The position numbers and the translations under genes are program-made. Shown piece after piece: positions 1 to 7,553 of a DNA stretch of 13,560 nucleotides. The notes under the pieces are model-generated. The model was not told the origin of the DNA. It searched no databases and was given only the letters and a program-made list of their open reading frames with translations. The DNA is from Acidobacteria bacterium UBA823 (GTDB taxonomy: Bacteria > Acidobacteriota > Vicinamibacteria > Vicinamibacterales > UBA823): NCBI GenBank assembly GCA_002296225.1, contig DBHR01000031.1, positions 1-13,560 of the forward strand. Direction: 5' to 3'. Numbering within the stretch: the stretch's first letter is position 1; each line of letters begins with the position of its first letter.

Positions 1-458
1 AGCAGTACCAGGAGCATCTGAGAACTGTGCTGCCGGAAGCGGACCACTTCGTCAGCAAAGGCGGCGAATACCCACACTTCCGCGGCTATATCCGCGGCAC
101 GGCCGGCGAGGTGGACAAACTTGTCGGCCTGGCTTACCTCAACAGCGATGTAGGCCATGCCATAACGGGTTACGCGAGCGAGATCGTCGTCATGGTCGGC
201 CTGCGGCCGGTCGGCACCCTCACCGCGGTCACAATCGTTGGTCACAACGAACCTTACGGCCATCGGTCGATCGACCTGCCACGCTTCAAGAATCAGTTTC
301 CCGACCGTCGCTATCGCGAACGGCTTCGGGTCGGCGACGACGTCGATGGTATTTCGGGCGCAACGATTACGGTAAGCGCCGCCACATCCGCCATCCGCCG
401 ATCAACGCGTCGAATGTTTCGCGAGTTCGTCAAAGAACAGCTGAAGGTGCAACCGTGA
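1..458 (+). CDS. FMN-binding domain protein (NosR/RnfG-type), 5' end outside window
   Basis: This is the C-terminal part of an exported flavoprotein. The reading frame (codons from base 3) is open to the window edge, so the GTG at base 27 is probably internal and the true start lies upstream. The last third carries D-G-I-S-G-A-T-I-T (bases 345-371), which matches the D-G-x-S/T-G-A-T-x-T motif of FMN-binding domains in NqrC, RnfG and NosR. In that family ApbE attaches FMN covalently to the final Thr/Ser, here the Thr at 369-371. The segment before it (PEADHF, then GLAYLNSDV and GYASEIVVMVGL) is typical of the NosR-type N-terminal domain. The stop codon overlaps the GTG start of the next gene (GTGA), so the two are probably translationally coupled. 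I infer an electron-carrier role on the outer face of the membrane with the downstream 4Fe-4S protein. The N-terminus and any signal peptide are not visible. Confidence 0.85.
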   Translation, partial: QYQEHLRTVLPEADHFVSKGGEYPHFRGYIRGTAGEVDKLVGLAYLNSDVGHAITGYASEIVVMVGLRPVGTLTAVTIVGHNEPYGHRSIDLPRFKNQFPDRRYRERLRVGDDVDGISGATITVSAATSAIRRSTRRMFREFVKEQLKVQP

Positions 459-1435
459 CCGCCGCTCGGATCGTCGGTGCATTTATGATGGCCGGCTTCC
501 TATGTGCCACAGCGGTGGCGGCAGAACAGCCAGCCCAGGACGTCGAAGCCGACCAGCCGACACTCTCCCTCGAAGACCTCGATGCGCTCTTGGAGGAAGA
601 CGCTATCGAAGAGTCGATCGCATCACTCAACTCGAGCGAAATCGCCGACATCGGCGGGATGGCGCTCGTCCTCGCCTTCGCATTCTTCAGCTTTACCCGG
701 AAGAGCGTCGTCCTTAAATACGTTTCGTTCGCTGCGTCGATTGCATATCTCGGCTTCTACAAATCGAACCTCGTCTCTATCGTCAACATCTTCGCGATTC
801 TGCAGGGCACTCTTCCCGATGTCCGGCACAGCATTCCGTGGTATCTGCTTATCGGATTCACGACGGTGTCGACGGTGCTCTGGGGGCGGCTCTACTGCGG
901 GCGGATCTGCGCATTCGGCGCGCTCACCCAAGCCCTGGACCGGATTCTGCCGTCGCGGTTACGGATCGAGCCGCCAGCTTGGCTCGACCGGCGGCTGGTC
1001 TATCTCAAATACATTATCCTCGGCGCGGTGTTGCTCTACTTTGTCGCCACCGGTGACTTTCTCATCTACCGTTATGTCGAACCGTTCTGGATGTTCACAC
1101 TGAACGGCAATACGGTGATGTGGACGCTACTCGCGATCCTGCTGCTGGCCACCGTCTTTATCCGTAATCTCTATTGCCGGTATTTCTGCTCGGTCGGTGC
1201 AGCACTCGGCCTCATCTCGAACTTCACCGTGTTTCGGATTAAGCGCTGGGGTGAGTGCCAGACCTGCCAAATCTGCGAAACGGCATGCGAGTGGGGTGCG
1301 ATCGACGGACCGAAGATCTCGGTGACCGAGTGCGTCCGCTGCGACGACTGCGAGCGGCTGTACCACGACCAGCAGAAGTGCGTGCATTGGATCGTGCTAC
1401 GGAAAAAGCCGTTGGTACAGACGGCAGCATCCTAA
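455..1435 (+). CDS. Membrane-bound 4Fe-4S electron-transfer protein, NosR C-terminal/NapH-like
   Basis: This 326-residue polytopic membrane protein probably passes electrons between the quinone pool or cytoplasm and the partner flavoprotein encoded just upstream. Residues 1-23 form a signal peptide ending AVAA. Residues 24-65 are strongly acidic with no Lys or Arg. About six hydrophobic segments follow (roughly 66-80, 84-101, 103-118, 128-145, 181-200 and 218-237). Two membrane-edge motifs of the NosR/NapH family are present: C148-GRI-C152 and C241-RYF-C245. The C-terminus holds two 4Fe-4S motifs: CxxCxxCxxxC (C268, C271, C274, C278) and CxxCxxCx8C (C293, C296, C299, C309). The second motif, with YHDQQKC, is the form I recall from NosR rather than from standard ferredoxins. 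The GTG start overlaps the preceding stop. No nosZ is in view, so I do not name it NosR. It could instead be a maturation or general redox subunit. Confidence 0.87.
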   Translation: MTAARIVGAFMMAGFLCATAVAAEQPAQDVEADQPTLSLEDLDALLEEDAIEESIASLNSSEIADIGGMALVLAFAFFSFTRKSVVLKYVSFAASIAYLGFYKSNLVSIVNIFAILQGTLPDVRHSIPWYLLIGFTTVSTVLWGRLYCGRICAFGALTQALDRILPSRLRIEPPAWLDRRLVYLKYIILGAVLLYFVATGDFLIYRYVEPFWMFTLNGNTVMWTLLAILLLATVFIRNLYCRYFCSVGAALGLISNFTVFRIKRWGECQTCQICETACEWGAIDGPKISVTECVRCDDCERLYHDQQKCVHWIVLRKKPLVQTAAS

Positions 1436-1448
1436 GAGTCCGATTCGC

Positions 1449-2819
1449 ATGGCGGAGTCCGTCCACCGACGTTGGTCCTCACGCGGGGCATTTTTGCTTG
1501 CCACCGCGGGCGCCGCGGTCGGATTAGGTAACGTCTGGCGGTTCCCGTTCCTGGCAGGCGAGAATGGCGGCGCCGCGTTCGTCTTAATCTACCTCGCCTT
1601 CGCCTTTCTCATCGGTGTCCCGGTAATCACGGCCGAGTTAGCACTCGGCCGCATGGGTCATCGCAGCCCACTCGGCTCAGTCAAGACGATTATCCGCGAA
1701 CAGGACGCGCAGCCAGCGTGGCAAGCCATCGGCGTTATTAGCCTGTTGGTTCCGTTTCTCGGTTTCACCTACTACAGCATCGTCGCCGGCTGGTCCCTCC
1801 ATTACACCATCGAGGCCGCACGAAACGCCTTCAATGGCATGGGCGCTGATGATTCCCAGCGCCTGTTCCAGGACCTCGCAACGTCGCCGGGGCTCACCCT
1901 GTTCCTGCAGGGTGTTGTGATTGGCCTGACCGCCGTGGTCGTCGGCAGCGGTCTCCACCGAGGTATCGAGCGTGCCACGAAAATCATGATGCCCAGTCTC
2001 GTGGTCATCATGCTGGTCATGGTCGTGTACAACGTGTTTGCGGCTGATATCGGTGCCGCGCTGACGTTCCTCTTCGCACCCGACTTCTCGCAACTGACGC
2101 GCACATCGCTGCTGCTCGCGCTGGGCCAGGCGTTCTTTTCGGTCGGCGTGGGCGTCGGTTTTATGATGACCTACGGCGCCTACCTGCCCCGCGAGATTTC
2201 GGTCCCGCAAGCGGCGTTCGTCATCGGCGCGGTCGACACACTCATCGCGCTGCTGGCCGGCCTTGTGATCTTTCCGATCGTCTTCGCCTCAAATCTGAGC
2301 CCAGCCGAAGGCCCTGGGCTCGTCTTCATCACGATGCCGATTGCCTTCGGTAGTATGAATCTCGGGCACGTCATCGGCGTGCTGTTCTTCCTGCTGCTGT
2401 CGCTGGCAGCCTACACGACGACGCTCGGGATGCTTGAACCGATCGTGTCTTACCTGGAGGAGCGGTGGCAGGCCTCGCGGCGAGTGCTGGCGGCTGCGGC
2501 TGGCGTTGCGATCTGGGTGGTCGGCTTCCTGCCGGCGCTGTCCGACAACGTGCTAGCGGGCGTGAAACCGCTCGGCTTCATTGGCGCGGTTTCGGAGATG
2601 TCGTTCTTCGAGGTTTTCGATTTCTTGACAGCATCGGTCTTGCTGCCAGTTAACGCGCTCCTGATCGCCTTGTTCGCCGGATGGATCATCGCAAGCGACG
2701 CCCTACGGCGGGAATTAGCGTTCAAGCGCAACGTGTACTTCACTCTCTGGCAAGTATTGATGCGCTACGCCGCGCCGATCGCCGTCCTCTTGATCCTAAT
2801 CTCGGGTTTGATCGGATAG
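1449..2819 (+). CDS. Sodium-dependent transporter, NSS/SNF (LeuT-fold) family
   Basis: This 456-residue inner-membrane symporter belongs to the neurotransmitter:sodium symporter family (SLC6, LeuT), which couples Na+ entry to uptake of amino acids or related amines. The family signature lies in the first membrane helix: AVGLGNVWRFPFLAGENGG (residues 23-41) followed by PVITAELALGR (58-68). The unwound TM6 region is also recognisable (LGQAFFSVGVGVGFMMTYGAYLP, 225-247). The length and hydrophobic pattern fit the 11-12 helix bacterial members. The ATG lies 13 bases after the stop of the 4Fe-4S gene with no clear Shine-Dalgarno sequence, so it may be expressed from the same transcript. The substrate cannot be read from the sequence, and a functional link to the redox genes is not established. 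The TAG stop sits 5 bases from the stop of the convergent dehydrogenase gene. Confidence 0.93.
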   Translation: MAESVHRRWSSRGAFLLATAGAAVGLGNVWRFPFLAGENGGAAFVLIYLAFAFLIGVPVITAELALGRMGHRSPLGSVKTIIREQDAQPAWQAIGVISLLVPFLGFTYYSIVAGWSLHYTIEAARNAFNGMGADDSQRLFQDLATSPGLTLFLQGVVIGLTAVVVGSGLHRGIERATKIMMPSLVVIMLVMVVYNVFAADIGAALTFLFAPDFSQLTRTSLLLALGQAFFSVGVGVGFMMTYGAYLPREISVPQAAFVIGAVDTLIALLAGLVIFPIVFASNLSPAEGPGLVFITMPIAFGSMNLGHVIGVLFFLLLSLAAYTTTLGMLEPIVSYLEERWQASRRVLAAAAGVAIWVVGFLPALSDNVLAGVKPLGFIGAVSEMSFFEVFDFLTASVLLPVNALLIALFAGWIIASDALRRELAFKRNVYFTLWQVLMRYAAPIAVLLILISGLIG

Positions 2820-2824
2820 ATGAA

Positions 2825-4840
2825 CTAGTTCGGAGCCAGCCGACCGTCCGCCGAGTTCCCCTCCTCGTCCTCCAACTCGGTCAGCCGATACGCCAGCAAC
2901 TCCCCGGCGTAGGTGCCACCGCCCACAGCGACGACGATGTACTGCACGCCACCAACGCTGTAGGTCATCGGTGACCCGGTCTGCGACGACGGCATAAAGA
3001 CCGCGCCGAGTTCCTGCCCAGTCGACTTATCGTAGGCCCGGAGCCGGGCGCCCTGCTGACCGTCAGCCGAAGTAAACACACCGCCGTCGCCTGCGATGAC
3101 GAGCGTCTTCGTCACCAGCGTCCCAACCCGGCCGACGCGACCGGTGCGCGGAATATCGAGGTCCTGGAGCGCCGGATGCTCACGCACACGGTCTGCCGTC
3201 TCGCCGTGCGCAATCTGCCAAAGTATCTCTCCGACGTTGAGGTCGACCGCGGTAATCCGTCCCCACGGCGGCTTCACCAGCGGCAGGCCCGAAACGCTCA
3301 GCGCCGCACGCGCAGCATTCACGCCTTGCGGACGGCCGCGGATGAAATCCATGTCCGATCGCTCGGGATCGTTCATGAGGCCGAGCGGCGCGACCTGTGT
3401 TTTCGAGTAGATGTAAAAAATTCCTGTTTCTGGATCCAGGGCACCACCCGGCCAGTTTGGGCCGCCGGTAGGCGATGGAATCATCAGGGTCCCGTAGGTC
3501 CCGTCGGCCGTCGCAACCGATGGTGGGGTGAAGAGCGGCCCGAGACGGTATCTTGAAGCGATCTCGAACGCTTCGGCGCGGAGCGCCGGTGTGAAGTCAA
3601 TTAAATCGCCTTGACCGATCCCCTGGCGGTCGAATGGCGGCGGCTTCGTCGGGTATGGCTGGGTTGGGGCCAGCACCTCACCCGGCACGTCCGACGGCGG
3701 AACCGGCCGCTCTTCAATCGGCCAGACAGGCTCTCCCGTCTCACGATCGAAGACAAACAGAAAACCTTGTTTCGTCGGTTGCACGATCGCCTTGATGGCG
3801 CGACCGTCCACCGTGATGTCGGCGAGGATTGGTGCACACGGCAGATCTAAATCCCAGACGTCATGGTGCACGGTCTGGTAGTGCCAGACCCGTTCCCCGG
3901 TTTCAAGATTGACCGCTACCAGACTGTCGCTGAACAGGTTGTCGCCCGGCCGGTGCCCGCCGTAGTAATCACCAGTCGGCATCTCGAGCGGCAGATAGGC
4001 CAGGCCCAAATCGAGGTCGACGGTAACCTGCCCCCATAAGCCCGTGTTACCGGTGTAGCGCCACGAATCGTCGAGCCAGGTCTCATGGCCATACTCGCCC
4101 GGCCACGGGATCGTGTGGAAGATCCACTTCCGCTCTCCGGTACGGACGTCATAGCCGCGCACGTAGCCTTTGACGTTCTCGCGACTGACCGGTGCGGAAC
4201 CTACTTCGTGGGCGGCACCGATGATGATTGTATCGCCCGCGACGACCGGGGCGGCGTGCAAGCCGACCTCGCCCGTAACGAGGTCGATCTCCTGATCGAG
4301 ATCTCGCTTCAGGTCAACGATGCCGTCCAAGCCGAAGTTCGGAATCTGGGTGCCGGTCGCCGCATCGAGCGCAATAAGATGGTAACCCGGCGTAACGTAG
4401 AGGATTCGGCCTGTTGCACCATCGTCCCAGTAGGCAAGCCCGCGTCCCGAGAGCCGCCTAGGGGCCTGCCGACCCCGCTCGCCTTCGTCGAGCCGATGCA
4501 TCCACAGCAGTTCGCCGGTCTGCGCGTCCAACGCCGCGAGAGCTCGCCGCGAACCAGCGGTCGTGTAAATCACCCCGCCCACCATCAGCGGTGTGACCTG
4601 GAAGTTCGACTCAGGACGCGGTCCAAAGCTGTCAGTCTGAAAGGTCCACGCTAGCTCGAGGTCGCCGAAATTTTCGGCAGTGATCTGATCGAGCGGCGAA
4701 TAACGGGTGCTTGCGAGATTGCCGCCATAGGTCCGCCATTCGGTGTCGGGAATCGCCTCCTGCGCGCCAAGCGGCGCCGTTACACAGACCAGAAAGCCGA
4801 GAATCAGAAGCCGGACGCTACGATACAAGTCCTGTGCCAC
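2825..4840 (-). CDS. Exported PQQ-dependent dehydrogenase (quinoprotein glucose dehydrogenase family)
   Basis: This 671-residue quinoprotein is predicted to oxidise a sugar or alcohol in the periplasm using pyrroloquinoline quinone. A signal peptide (about residues 1-27, cut after PLGAQ) replaces the five-helix membrane anchor of E. coli Gcd. The body is an eight-bladed propeller with repeated W-motifs such as GELLWMHRLD and GERVWHYQT. It carries HHDVWDLDLP (325-334), the Gcd active-site segment, and QPTKQGFLFVFDRETGE, whose K357 corresponds to the PQQ-contacting Lys of Gcd by my recollection of the alignment. The end (GSPMTYSVGGVQYIVVAVGGG) is also family-typical. There is no haem CxxCH, so it must donate electrons to another carrier. 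The GTG start is supported by AGGAG eight bases upstream (complement of 4849-4853). The precise substrate is unknown. Confidence 0.92.
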   Translation of the reverse strand: MAQDLYRSVRLLILGFLVCVTAPLGAQEAIPDTEWRTYGGNLASTRYSPLDQITAENFGDLELAWTFQTDSFGPRPESNFQVTPLMVGGVIYTTAGSRRALAALDAQTGELLWMHRLDEGERGRQAPRRLSGRGLAYWDDGATGRILYVTPGYHLIALDAATGTQIPNFGLDGIVDLKRDLDQEIDLVTGEVGLHAAPVVAGDTIIIGAAHEVGSAPVSRENVKGYVRGYDVRTGERKWIFHTIPWPGEYGHETWLDDSWRYTGNTGLWGQVTVDLDLGLAYLPLEMPTGDYYGGHRPGDNLFSDSLVAVNLETGERVWHYQTVHHDVWDLDLPCAPILADITVDGRAIKAIVQPTKQGFLFVFDRETGEPVWPIEERPVPPSDVPGEVLAPTQPYPTKPPPFDRQGIGQGDLIDFTPALRAEAFEIASRYRLGPLFTPPSVATADGTYGTLMIPSPTGGPNWPGGALDPETGIFYIYSKTQVAPLGLMNDPERSDMDFIRGRPQGVNAARAALSVSGLPLVKPPWGRITAVDLNVGEILWQIAHGETADRVREHPALQDLDIPRTGRVGRVGTLVTKTLVIAGDGGVFTSADGQQGARLRAYDKSTGQELGAVFMPSSQTGSPMTYSVGGVQYIVVAVGGGTYAGELLAYRLTELEDEEGNSADGRLAPN

Positions 4841-4925
4841 GTGCTGATCTCCTATGACGGACGGACTCCAGCGACGCCAGCGCGACGATTGTGATGCGAC
4901 AAGTTGCGCGTCGGCGAAGATAAGA

Positions 4926-4955
4926 ATTATAGCCGGGAATGACGATGGCCATTCC
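4926..4955 (-). promoter_or_regulatory. Possible -10 box and overlapping inverted repeat upstream of the PQQ dehydrogenase
   Basis: Read on the minus strand, bases 4931-4926 spell a perfect TATAAT, about 85 bases before the GTG start of the dehydrogenase. No good -35 box lies 16-18 bases upstream. In that place is an inverted repeat, GGAATG at 4936-4941 and CATTCC at 4950-4955 with an 8-base spacer. A poor -35 under a palindrome is the arrangement of an activator- or repressor-controlled promoter, but a 6-base repeat can arise by chance. Confidence 0.35.
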
Positions 4956-5092
4956 TAGCGCTTTTCCAAGAGGCTGCGCGGTTGGAACGTCCGTTTCAGC
5001 ACCTGTTCGAACAAACGCGACACGACGAGGCCTTGGAACCCTTTTCGGGCCGGTGGAGCAACCAAGTCCCAACTGGATGCGCACGCCGCCAC

Positions 5093-5122
5093 TTGTCATC
5101 GCGGTGGATGCGGCCGTAGACT
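5093..5122 (+). promoter_or_regulatory. Possible sigma70-type promoter for the S9 peptidase gene
   Basis: TTGTCA (5093-5098, five of six bases of the -35 consensus) is followed after 18 bases by TAGACT (5117-5122, four of six of the -10 consensus). This would give a leader of about 50 bases before the ATG at 5180. It is a modest match in GC-rich DNA. Confidence 0.3.
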
Positions 5123-5179
5123 GCCCCTAACGCCATCTCAGTAGGTGGACGAACCATCTTCATCCTCAAGGGGAGTTGT

Positions 5180-7483
5180 ATGCGGCTTACGCTGTCGTTG
5201 CTGTCATTTTTCGCCGTCCTAGCGGCGACGCTCGCCGGGGCGCAGCCAGCCGTGACCGCCGAGGACTACGTTCGCGCCGAAAGTTTTCTGAGCGGCCAGA
5301 CTGACCCACTCGTTTCGGGTGTCATGACCAGCCCCGCTTGGCTCAGCAACGACCAACTGGCCTACCAGAACCAGACCCCGGAGGGCCGGGAATTTGTGAT
5401 TGCCGATCCCGCCGGGGGCACCCGGGTCGACGCTTTTGACCACGCCAGAATGGCGGCGGCACTCTCGGTCGCGGCCAACACGAACTACAACGCCTTCGAC
5501 TTGCCCGCGCAGGCAGGATTCTCTAGTGACGGAGCGTCAATCACGTTCGGCGACCAAGAGCACCAGCACACTTGCACCATCGAGACCTATACATGCGCCG
5601 AGGTGCCACGCGATGACGTGCAGAAATCGCGCAACGCTATCGTTTCTCCCGACGGCCGGCGCGCAGCGTTCATTCACGAACATAACCTGTGGGTGCGCGA
5701 TCTGACGTCGGGCGAGGAGACCCAGCTTACAACCGATGGCGTCGAGCATTACGGCTACGCGACCAACAACGCGGGCTGGGTCCGACGTGACCAGCCAGTG
5801 CTCCTCTGGTCACCAGACTCCAAGAAGATCGCGACCTTCCAGCACGACGGCCGGAACGTGGGTGAGATGTATCTCTTATCCACGGAGGTCGGGCATTCCC
5901 GGTTGCAGGCCTGGAAATACCCCCTGGCCGGCGATGAACACATCTTCATGATGCGTCGCGTCGTCATTCATGTGGACGACGCCCGTGTAGTGGAACTCCT
6001 GATGCCACCCGACCCACACCGGTCCACAATCTCCGATCATGTGGCCGGTCGAGACGGCCAGTGGCTTGACGTCGAGTGGAGTGACGACGCGTCACTCCTC
6101 GCGTTCGTCTCGTCCTCGCGCGACCACAAGGAAGCCAAGCTCCGGCTCGCTGACCCAGAAACCGGTGAGGTGCGAGATGTCTTAGGCGAAACAGTCGACA
6201 CGTTTTTCGAATCAGGCCACGGCAAGGTGAACTGGCACGTGCTACCCGAAACCAACGAGGTGATCTGGTTCTCCGAACAAAGCGATTGGGGTCACCTCTA
6301 TCTGTACGACCTAAAGACTAGCGAACTCAAGCACCAGATCACGACCGGCAACTGGAATGTTTGGCAACTGCTGCGGATCGATAAAGCGAATCGTACCCTG
6401 TACTTCACCGGGTCCGGACGCGAGTTTGGCGATCCCTATTTCCACTACTTCTACCGGATTGGAATGGACGGCTCGGACCTCGAACTCCTTACGCCCGAAC
6501 CGGCGCACCACACGATCACATTGTCGGTAACTGGCGCCTACTTCGTCGACAACTATTCGACCCCAACCGTCCCCGCCATCACAATTCTGCGCAACACTGA
6601 CGGCAAACACGTGATGGCGCTCGAGGAGATGGACATCTCGCGCCTTGAAGCCCGCAACTGGCAGCCGCCGATTCCGTTCACGGTCAAGGCGCGCGACGGC
6701 GTGACCGACCTCTACGGCCTGATGTACCAGCCAACAAATCTCGACTCGTCGCAGTCATACCCAATCGTGAACTATCTTTATCCGGGTCCACAGTCTGGCA
6801 GCGTCGGCAGCCGCGCGTTCCGCCCGGCGCGCAGTGACAAACAAGCACTGGCCGAACTTGGGTTCGTCATCGTCGAAGTGGATGCCATGGGCACACCCGG
6901 CCGGTCAAAGTCCTTTCACGAGGCGTACTACGGAAACATGGGCGACAACGGTCTTCCCGACCAGATCGCGATGATTAAGGAACTGGCGAGTCGGCACACG
7001 TGGATGGACCTTGACCGCGTGGGTATCTGGGGACACTCGGGTGGTGGTTACGCCTCAACCGACGGAATCCTGCGCTACCCCGACTTCTATAAAGTGGCAG
7101 TTTCGGGCGCCGGGAATCACGATAACCGGAATTATGAGGACGACTGGGCCGAGAAATGGCAGGGGCTCCTAGAAGCGAACCCAGACGGCACGACGAACTA
7201 CGACAACCAGGCGAATCAACTTCTCGCCGGAAACCTCAAAGGGAAGCTATTGCTCGCACACGGAACAGTGGACAGCAACGTGCCGCCGTCAAACACCTTG
7301 CTCGTCGTGGACGCCCTCATCGCTGCCAATAAAGACTTCGACCTCATCATGTTCCCGAACCGGGGTCATGGCTTCGGCCGGGAACCATACTGGATGCGGC
7401 GTCGGTGGGACTACTTCGTGCGGCACCTGCTCGGTGCCGAACCGCCCAAAGAGTACAAGCTTGGTACGGTGGCGGGAAGGTAA
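5180..7483 (+). CDS. Exported S9B family serine peptidase (dipeptidyl peptidase IV-like)
   Basis: This 767-residue exopeptidase is predicted to act in the periplasm, releasing short peptides from the N-terminus of oligopeptides. Residues 1-21 are a signal peptide. Residues about 50-480 form the DPP IV-type beta-propeller, with blades such as SPDGRRAAFIHEHNLWV and LLWSPDSKKIATF. Residues about 500-750 are the alpha/beta-hydrolase domain. The triad is visible: nucleophile S620 in GHSGGG, D698 in HGTVDSN, H730 in NRGHGF. Y534 in YLYPGP fits the oxyanion-hole Tyr. The oddity is that the segment where DPP IV has its substrate-gripping Glu-Glu (WVYEEE) reads WVRRDQPVLLWSPD here, so strict DPP IV specificity is doubtful. 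The start has an excellent AAGGGGAG four bases upstream. The next gene follows after 70 bases on the same strand. Confidence 0.92.
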   Translation: MRLTLSLLSFFAVLAATLAGAQPAVTAEDYVRAESFLSGQTDPLVSGVMTSPAWLSNDQLAYQNQTPEGREFVIADPAGGTRVDAFDHARMAAALSVAANTNYNAFDLPAQAGFSSDGASITFGDQEHQHTCTIETYTCAEVPRDDVQKSRNAIVSPDGRRAAFIHEHNLWVRDLTSGEETQLTTDGVEHYGYATNNAGWVRRDQPVLLWSPDSKKIATFQHDGRNVGEMYLLSTEVGHSRLQAWKYPLAGDEHIFMMRRVVIHVDDARVVELLMPPDPHRSTISDHVAGRDGQWLDVEWSDDASLLAFVSSSRDHKEAKLRLADPETGEVRDVLGETVDTFFESGHGKVNWHVLPETNEVIWFSEQSDWGHLYLYDLKTSELKHQITTGNWNVWQLLRIDKANRTLYFTGSGREFGDPYFHYFYRIGMDGSDLELLTPEPAHHTITLSVTGAYFVDNYSTPTVPAITILRNTDGKHVMALEEMDISRLEARNWQPPIPFTVKARDGVTDLYGLMYQPTNLDSSQSYPIVNYLYPGPQSGSVGSRAFRPARSDKQALAELGFVIVEVDAMGTPGRSKSFHEAYYGNMGDNGLPDQIAMIKELASRHTWMDLDRVGIWGHSGGGYASTDGILRYPDFYKVAVSGAGNHDNRNYEDDWAEKWQGLLEANPDGTTNYDNQANQLLAGNLKGKLLLAHGTVDSNVPPSNTLLVVDALIAANKDFDLIMFPNRGHGFGREPYWMRRRWDYFVRHLLGAEPPKEYKLGTVAGR

Positions 7484-7523
7484 CCTTGCAAGAGCGCTGG
7501 GTGTTTCTAGGACCTAATCTCTG

Positions 7524-7553
7524 GAGACTGGTTTCGATTCTCAGGAGAGTCTC
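7524..7553 (+). promoter_or_regulatory. Inverted repeat flanking the ribosome binding site of the beta-propeller gene
   Basis: GAGACT (7524-7529) and AGTCTC (7548-7553) are perfect complements separated by 18 bases, and the second arm ends directly at the GTG start (7554). The Shine-Dalgarno AGGAG (7543-7547) lies in the loop next to the second arm. A hairpin in the mRNA could affect initiation. With only six pairs and a large loop its stability is doubtful. Confidence 0.3.

Larger units (their letters stand above)
4841..5179. other. Divergent intergenic control region without a convincing gene
   Basis: This 339-base stretch separates the divergently read PQQ dehydrogenase and S9 peptidase genes, so it should hold both promoters. 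Short open frames exist on both strands (for example 4939-5130 plus), but they have no Shine-Dalgarno sequence, no recognisable protein style, and lie over the promoter-like signals. Visible signals are a TATAAT on the minus strand at 4926-4931, a 6-base inverted repeat at 4936-4955, and a TTGTCA/TAGACT pair on the plus strand at 5093-5122. I see no RNA gene or terminator in it. Confidence 0.6.

Noticed and set aside
1677..2210. A 177-codon open frame antisense to the NSS symporter
   Set aside because: Its His/Asp/Gln-rich product with no hydrophobic core is the usual shadow of a membrane-protein gene.
4085..4654. A 189-codon open frame antisense to the PQQ dehydrogenase
   Set aside because: The other strand encodes a full, motif-bearing enzyme; long antisense frames are expected in GC-rich genes.
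4872..4913. CGACGC/GCGTCG inverted repeat with a 30-base spacer
   Set aside because: It is six GC-rich bases with a long spacer in a region full of similar words; chance is the simpler explanation.
4939..5130. A 63-codon open frame on the plus strand in the divergent gap
   Set aside because: It has no ribosome site, no recognisable domain and composition like random GC-rich DNA, and it lies over promoter-like signals.
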